From Litorimonas sp051251645 (GTDB lineage: Bacteria > Pseudomonadota > Alphaproteobacteria > Caulobacterales > Maricaulaceae): DNA of 64,000 nucleotides. This document shows, one piece after another, positions 59,704 to 64,000 of the stretch. The stretch lies in assembly GCA_051251645.1 (NCBI GenBank), contig JBPOEY010000003.1, positions 285,827 to 349,826 of the forward strand, in the 5' to 3' direction. The notes beneath the pieces were generated by a model. It saw only the letters and a program-made list of their open reading frames with translations, was not told the DNA's origin and did not search any database. Numbering within the stretch: position 1 is the stretch's first letter; each line of letters begins with the position of its first letter. The translations under genes and the position numbers were made by a program.

Positions 59704-60741
59704 ATGGACGTCTCTGACTTTGATTTTGACTTGCCGGACGCGCGGATTGCGCTCCGGCCTATAGAGCCGCGCGACGATGCGCGGCTTTTATGCGTGGGTA
59801 ATCGGCTGACGGATCATACTGTCGGCGACTTACCAGATTTACTGCAGCCAGGTGACCTCCTTGTCCTTAATGACACAAAGGTTATTCCTGCGGCCTTGTC
59901 TGCCAGTCGTCCGGCCCGTGCGCAGGGCGGCGGTGGAGATGTGTCATTGACCATCAACCTGCATAAGCGAACCGCGCCTGACCGTTGGCGGGCGTTCATT
60001 CGCCCGGCCAAGCGCCTGCGCGACGGGGATCACGTGATTTTTTCTGATCGTTTCAGCGCGACGGTCATGACCATCCGCGACGGCGGTGATGTTGAGTTGC
60101 AATTTGATCGGGCTGAGGAGGCGCTTGATGCGGCTGTCTCAATCCACGGGCGCACACCCTTGCCGCCTTACATTGCGAAGAAACGCGACGCGGACGCGCA
60201 AGACGAGTCAGATTATCAGACGGTTTATGCGGATGATCCGGGCAGTGTTGCGGCGCCGACAGCGGGATTGCATTTTACAGATTCTCTGTTTGAACGCCTT
60301 GCTGCTCGCGGGGTCGAGGTCGCCAAGCTGACCTTGCATGTCGGGGCGGGAACCTTCTTGCCAGTTAAGTCTGAGCGGACAGAAGACCATGATATGCATA
60401 GTGAATGGTATGAAATCGGCGAAGAGACGGCGGCTCAGATTGCTAATGCCAAAGCTGAAGGGCGGCGCGTTGTTGCCGTCGGGACGACAGCGCTGCGCGC
60501 TCTCGAAGCCTCAGGCGGTGTCGCCTCAGCCGGGGAAACCGACATTTTCATTACACCAGGCTATACGTTTCAAGTGATTGATGGGCTGATGACGAATTTC
60601 CATCTGCCGCGGTCTACCTTATTTATGCTGGTAAGCTCTTTGGCTGGGTTGAACACCATGCAAGCCGCTTACGCCCATGCGATAGAGACGGAGTATCGTT
60701 TCTATTCTTATGGCGATAGCTCACTGATCTGGCGGCAATAA
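59704..60741 (+). CDS. queA: S-adenosylmethionine:tRNA ribosyltransferase-isomerase QueA
   Basis: A 345-residue enzyme that transfers the ribosyl part of SAM to preQ1 in tRNA, giving epoxyqueuosine. Blocks: FDLPDARIALRPIEPRDDAR, LLVLNDTKVIPAALSASRPA, RTPLPPYIAKKRDADAQDES, VAAPTAGLHFTDSLFERLA, KLTLHVGAGTFLPVKSER and GLMTNFHLPRSTLFMLVSSL. Length is standard. The tgt ATG shares its A with the queA stop (TAATG). Confidence 0.96.
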   Translation: MDVSDFDFDLPDARIALRPIEPRDDARLLCVGNRLTDHTVGDLPDLLQPGDLLVLNDTKVIPAALSASRPARAQGGGGDVSLTINLHKRTAPDRWRAFIRPAKRLRDGDHVIFSDRFSATVMTIRDGGDVELQFDRAEEALDAAVSIHGRTPLPPYIAKKRDADAQDESDYQTVYADDPGSVAAPTAGLHFTDSLFERLAARGVEVAKLTLHVGAGTFLPVKSERTEDHDMHSEWYEIGEETAAQIANAKAEGRRVVAVGTTALRALEASGGVASAGETDIFITPGYTFQVIDGLMTNFHLPRSTLFMLVSSLAGLNTMQAAYAHAIETEYRFYSYGDSSLIWRQ

Positions 60742-61853
60742 TGGCGATTTTCCCTTACGATATTCACGCGACAGACGGTCGCGCCCGCACGGGCACGCTG
60801 CGGACAATGCGCGGTGATATTCAGACGCCTGCGTTTATGCCGGTTGGAACTGCGGCGACCGTCAAAGGCGTTTACATGGACCACGTCCGTCAAACGGGCG
60901 CAGACATCATCCTCGGGAACACCTATCACTTGATGCTTCGCCCTGGGGCGGAGCGGATTGCACGCTTAGGTGGGCTCCATAAGTTTTGCGGCTGGGACGG
61001 GCCGATGTTGACTGATTCGGGCGGCTTCCAAGTCTGGTCGCTGTCAAAATTGCGCACAATGAGCGAAGAGGGCGTTGAATTCCAATCTCACATTGATGGC
61101 AGTAAACATATGCTCAGCCCGGAACGGTCAATGGAAATACAAGCCGAACTCCTTGGCGCGGACATTTGTATGCAATTTGATGAGTGTACGCCGTTTCCGG
61201 CCACACCGGATCAGGCCCGCGCGTCGATGGAATTGTCGCTGCGCTGGGGTGCTCGCTCCCTCGCGGCTTTTGGGGACCGCCCCAATCAGACGCTGTTCGC
61301 GATTGTGCAAGGCTCCACCTATGCCGATTTGCGCGCCGAATCAGCACAACGCTCGATTGAGGCGGGTGACTATGGCGGTTATGCGATTGGCGGGCTGGCT
61401 GTGGGCGAGGGGCACGAGATGATGTGCAATGTTCTGGATGTCACGACGCCGCATTTACCCGATGATCGTCCGCGCTACCTGATGGGCGTTGGGAAGCCGA
61501 TTGACCTTGTTGAAGCGGTTTATCGGGGTGTCGACATGTTTGACTGTGTGATTCCGACTCGGTCTGGACGACACGGGCAGGTTTGGACGGATACGGGGCC
61601 TTATAATATTAAGAAGGCTGAATTTGCAGAGGATGATAGTCCGCTCGACCTCGCGATTGATTGTCCTGCCTCACAGGATTATTCTAAGGCCTATGTCCAT
61701 CACTTGATTCGATCGGGTGAAATGTTGGGGCAAATGATCCTCTCGCGACATAATATCGCCTATTTTGAGGATTTAATGCGCAGAATTCGGGTCGAAATTA
61801 CGGCTGGCACCTATGATCGATTTGTCTCTGACTTCCGTGCGGCGTGGGCCTAA
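60741..61853 (+). CDS. tgt: tRNA-guanine transglycosylase Tgt, zinc site incomplete
   Basis: A 370-residue TIM-barrel enzyme that swaps guanine 34 for preQ1 in tRNAs with GUN anticodons. The catalytic blocks are normal: LTDSGGFQVWSLSKLRTMSE, GGYAIGGLAVGEGHEM and MFDCVIPTRSGRHGQVWTD. The structural zinc motif is not: canonical C-x-C-x-x-C reads I306-D-C308-P-A-S311 (IDCPASQDYSKAYVHH), so two of three cysteines are lost, while His337 is present. The alignment needs no gaps. Folding without zinc, or another metal arrangement, must be assumed if the enzyme is active. It is cotranscribed with queA. Confidence 0.93.
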   Translation: MAIFPYDIHATDGRARTGTLRTMRGDIQTPAFMPVGTAATVKGVYMDHVRQTGADIILGNTYHLMLRPGAERIARLGGLHKFCGWDGPMLTDSGGFQVWSLSKLRTMSEEGVEFQSHIDGSKHMLSPERSMEIQAELLGADICMQFDECTPFPATPDQARASMELSLRWGARSLAAFGDRPNQTLFAIVQGSTYADLRAESAQRSIEAGDYGGYAIGGLAVGEGHEMMCNVLDVTTPHLPDDRPRYLMGVGKPIDLVEAVYRGVDMFDCVIPTRSGRHGQVWTDTGPYNIKKAEFAEDDSPLDLAIDCPASQDYSKAYVHHLIRSGEMLGQMILSRHNIAYFEDLMRRIRVEITAGTYDRFVSDFRAAWA

Positions 61854-61908
61854 GGCGAGCCTGTGAACGGGCTAATCAAATTGTCTGTAAACTCCACTGC
61901 GAAACGGG

Positions 61909-61937
61909 TTGACCTCGCGCTTGGCCACGCCTAGTTA
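61909..61937 (+). promoter_or_regulatory. Sigma-70 promoter of tRNA-Lys
   Basis: TTGACC, a 17-base spacer and TAGTTA, placing transcription start about 45 bases before the mature tRNA. No other gene starts nearby. Confidence 0.6.
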
Positions 61938-61987
61938 GCGCCCGCTTTCGCAGGCTGAAGTCTCCCTGCATTATTCCTTTATGGTAA

Positions 61988-62063
61988 GCGCCCATAGCTC
62001 AGTTGGTAGAGCGCCTCACTTTTAATGAGGATGTCGACGGTTCGAGTCCGTCTGGGCGTACCA
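61988..62063 (+). tRNA. tRNA-Lys (anticodon UUU), CCA encoded
   Basis: A 76-base cloverleaf. Acceptor arms GCGCCCA and TGGGCGT pair with one G-U at the end. The D arm contains AGCTCAGTTGGTAGAGC, the anticodon loop is CTTTTAA on the stem CCTCA/TGAGG, giving UUU, and the T arm has GTTCGAGTC. The 3-prime CCA is encoded. Confidence 0.97.
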
Positions 62064-62161
62064 TAGGTTTAACTTTTCATGACAATTTGCTTCGCCTAAA
62101 CCTTCGGATGTGGTGCAGTTTTGCAACAATATTCGCGGATTCGACTAAAAACTACATTGAA

Positions 62162-62200
62162 ATACGAAACTCTCGTTGGTAATTTGGAACTGTTTCGTAT
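62162..62200. promoter_or_regulatory. Perfect 9-bp inverted repeat around the ompA-like promoter
   Basis: ATACGAAAC (62162-62170) and GTTTCGTAT (62192-62200) are exact reverse complements separated by 21 bases. A candidate promoter, TTGGTA (62176-62181) and TATATC (62198-62203) with a 16-base spacer, lies between and over the right arm. The layout suggests a regulator that binds as two sites three helical turns apart; a hairpin RNA is unlikely, because the left arm is upstream of the start. Confidence 0.45.
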
Positions 62201-62283
62201 ATCAGCCGTATAGGAAACGTGTCCCTGGGGGGCGCAAAACCTAAATCAAACTAATGGCTTTGGACCATTTACGGAGGAATATC

Positions 62284-63648
62284 ATGAAGCATAAGCTTCT
62301 AATCGCGGCGGCGGCGGCAGCGCTTATGTCTGCGCCGACACTTGCATCTGCTCAAGACAGTGGCGTCTATCTCAAGGCTCAAGCCGGCTATGGCGTTGTG
62401 GGCGATGTGGACATTGACCCAACAAACTCTCAGTTTAATGGCATAAACGGCGATGCTGCTGGTCAAGGTAACTTAGCTCTTGGTTTAGGTCTCGGTTACG
62501 ACTTTGGTAACAACTGGCGCATCGAGCTTGATGGGTCATCGATTTATAATGATCTTGGTACCATTGGTGGCCAGCCAGCAACAAAAGCAACAATTCAGGC
62601 GAATTCGCTGATGTTGAACCTGTTGTATGACTTTTCCGACTTCGGTCGTTGGGAGCCATATGTCGGTGCTGGTGTTGGTTTGACGCAGGGTAACTTCTCT
62701 CTCGCGGCATCTGACTTTCTGAACGATACAGGAACAGTTTTGGTCGCAAACCCAGCTTGTGCGTCTGCACCAGTGGCTGCCAATACGGCACGCGCTTGTG
62801 CGGTTGATGACAGCGACACAAACTTTTCGTGGAACTTGATTGCAGGCCTTGGCTACAACATCACGGACAATCTGACGTGGGATACAAATTATCGCTATGT
62901 CGATATGGGTGATTTCAACCTTGATGGTGAGTATACACAACAAACAACACCTGCAGGCGTTCCTATCACCGCCGGGCTTCAAGCATCCGTTCAAGATGTT
63001 TCGACTCACATGTTGATGACAGGCTTCCGTTACCGCTTTGGTAAATCAGCTCCAGTTGTTGTTCCTGTGGTGCCTGCGCCCCCTGTGACTTACACATGTT
63101 GGGATGGTTCGACAGAAGTCACAAATCTTAACCTTTGCCCAGTGCAAACATTCACATGTTGGGACGGCGCGACAGAAGTTACTGATCTCGACCTGTGTCC
63201 TGCTCAGGTCACATATTACACCTGTGGTGATGGCGTTACGAGCGTAACAGACCTAGCCGCTTGCCCCGTCATCACGTGCCAAGAGCAGTTCCGTCAAGAA
63301 TTGATCTATTACGAGTTTGACAAGGGTCAGTCCGCGGAAACACGGAACACGATCAACCGCATCCTCGACGTTGGTCAGTACTGTAACATCAGCAGCGTTC
63401 GCGTTGTCGGTCACACGGATACATCCGGTGCAGCAGCCTACAACTTGGGTCTGTCACAACGCCGTGCGTCTGACGCACAAGAAGAGCTCGTTCGTCAGGG
63501 CGTCTCTGGCGCGATGATCTCGTCCGAAGGTAAAGGCGAAACAGAACCGTTCGTCCAAACTGGTAACGGGGTCCGTGAGCAGCTTAACCGTCGTACGGAA
63601 GTTCTGATCACTTTGTCGGATGTCGGCACAGCGATGATGAGCAACTAA
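62284..63648 (+). CDS. OmpA-family porin with cysteine-repeat linker
   Basis: A 454-residue outer-membrane protein. ATG 62284 follows a strong GGAGG and gives a signal peptide ending LASAQ; the in-frame ATG at 62254 is not needed. Residues about 22-260 form a beta-barrel (GVYLKAQAGYGVVGDVDIDP, ALGLGLGYDFGNNWRIELDG, PYVGAGVGLTQGNF, HMLMTGFRYRFG). A Pro/Val stretch leads to three 17-residue repeats at 270-286, 290-306 and 312-328, each with two Cys (CWDGSTEVTNLNLC type). Residues about 330-454 are an OmpA peptidoglycan-binding domain (VVGHTDTSGAAAYNLGLSQR). It should tie the outer membrane to the cell wall. Monocistronic. Confidence 0.93.
   Translation: MKHKLLIAAAAAALMSAPTLASAQDSGVYLKAQAGYGVVGDVDIDPTNSQFNGINGDAAGQGNLALGLGLGYDFGNNWRIELDGSSIYNDLGTIGGQPATKATIQANSLMLNLLYDFSDFGRWEPYVGAGVGLTQGNFSLAASDFLNDTGTVLVANPACASAPVAANTARACAVDDSDTNFSWNLIAGLGYNITDNLTWDTNYRYVDMGDFNLDGEYTQQTTPAGVPITAGLQASVQDVSTHMLMTGFRYRFGKSAPVVVPVVPAPPVTYTCWDGSTEVTNLNLCPVQTFTCWDGATEVTDLDLCPAQVTYYTCGDGVTSVTDLAACPVITCQEQFRQELIYYEFDKGQSAETRNTINRILDVGQYCNISSVRVVGHTDTSGAAAYNLGLSQRRASDAQEELVRQGVSGAMISSEGKGETEPFVQTGNGVREQLNRRTEVLITLSDVGTAMMSN
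63091..63267 (+). repeat. Three in-frame Cys-containing repeats in the OmpA-like gene
   Basis: Units of 51 bases at 63091-63141, 63151-63201 and 63217-63267 encode YTCWDGSTEVTNLNLCP, FTCWDGATEVTDLDLCP and YTCGDGVTSVTDLAACP. The first two are nearly identical; the third has diverged. Confidence 0.9.
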
Positions 63649-63670
63649 GCTTAGCTTAACAACAAATTAG

Positions 63671-63699
63671 AAGCCCGGCTCATTGAGCCGGGCTTTTTT
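63671..63699 (+). terminator. Rho-independent terminator of the OmpA-like gene
   Basis: AAGCCCGGCTC and GAGCCGGGCTT form an 11-bp stem around ATT, followed by a T-run; 23 bases after the stop codon. Confidence 0.9.
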
Positions 63700-64000
63700 G
63701 TGACTGGGACTCATATCGGTCTCCTCTCGGGGTAGATTGTCAAGGAACGGCGACCCCAGAGAGCGCTTCTGCTCTCAAGACACACGACGACGTCCCACCG
63801 CGCATCAGGGCGTCGGCAAACAGCGTTTCGTGATCAAAGTGACACGAGCGCGGGCTCAACCCTGTGACGGGTAGAGCAAAATAGAACCGATTTACACAGA
63901 GCAAAGCCCGCGCGCTTGGCAAGCGCACCCGATCAAAAACGCCGTGACCTGACGGCCCGCGATGAGCGCACGCCAGTGACGGTTAGACGGACTGTAGGAC
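63700..64000. other. Terminal 300 bases without a confident gene
   Basis: No ORF here has a ribosome site or a recognisable product. A minus-strand frame is open from 64000 down to a TAA at 63892 (it includes NRHWRALIAGRQVTAFLIG) and could be the 3-prime end of a gene starting outside the window. I see no RNA signature. Confidence 0.4.

Noticed and set aside
63740..63928. 62-residue minus-strand ORF near the right edge
   Set aside because: No ribosome site, no fold or family pattern; probably chance.

Overview
The window reads as the chromosome of a free-living, probably marine alphaproteobacterium. The gene orders coaD-cyclophilin-cyclophilin-queA-tgt and purC-purS-purQ-purL, a DUF1476 gene beside purC, the purL-bolA-CGFS-glutaredoxin linkage and a eukaryote-type NADP isocitrate dehydrogenase all point that way. 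The mix of OmpA, MipA, transglutaminase and M1-ABC fusion genes suggests the Caulobacterales/Maricaulales side of the class, but that placement is inference. Coding density is very high and most co-directional neighbours overlap by 1-4 bases.

Layout. 1-8 kb: the edge of an EAL-domain gene, pepN, a PfpI/DJ-1 gene interrupted by an amber codon, two glutathione S-transferases, a gamma-glutamylcyclotransferase-like gene, an outer-membrane lipoprotein and a TRIC-type channel. 8-14 kb: a DUF3857 transglutaminase-like protein, then gap coupled to a divergent PEP-carboxylase homologue. 14-17.4 kb: a DUF4349 lipoprotein and a three-gene flavoprotein operon (stand-alone photolyase FAD domain, photolyase-antenna-like protein, renalase-like oxidoreductase). 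17.4-22 kb: an ABC ATPase and an ABC-2 permease fused to an M1 aminopeptidase. 22-27.6 kb: lon, a CaiB-type CoA transferase and a lipoprotein amidohydrolase. 27.6-28.05 kb: RNase P RNA.

28.2-44.6 kb is an uninterrupted division and cell-wall (dcw) operon: mraZ, rsmH, ftsL, ftsI, murE, murF, mraY, murD, ftsW, murG, murC, murB, ddl, ftsQ, ftsA. It stops at ftsA: ftsZ is not there and convergent unrelated genes follow. A 10-bp-periodic repeat upstream of mraZ looks like the MraZ operator, and a consensus DnaA box lies between rnpB and mraZ.

44.6-52.5 kb is mixed housekeeping (MipA/OmpV, VOC proteins, ArsR-AHSA1 pair, icd, trmJ-like methyltransferase, rarD, rpsD). 52.5-57.2 kb is purC-purS-purQ-purL-bolA-grxD on the minus strand. 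57.3-61.9 kb holds the ATP synthase zeta-like gene, coaD, two cyclophilins and the queuosine genes queA and tgt. The end carries tRNA-Lys(UUU) and an abundant-type OmpA porin with an unusual cysteine repeat linker. The most unusual items are the photolyase-fragment/renalase operon, the PEPC homologue with altered catalytic residues, the Tgt that lacks two of three zinc cysteines, the M1-ABC fusion and the ftsZ-less dcw cluster. I saw no prophage, insertion sequence, CRISPR array or toxin-antitoxin pair.
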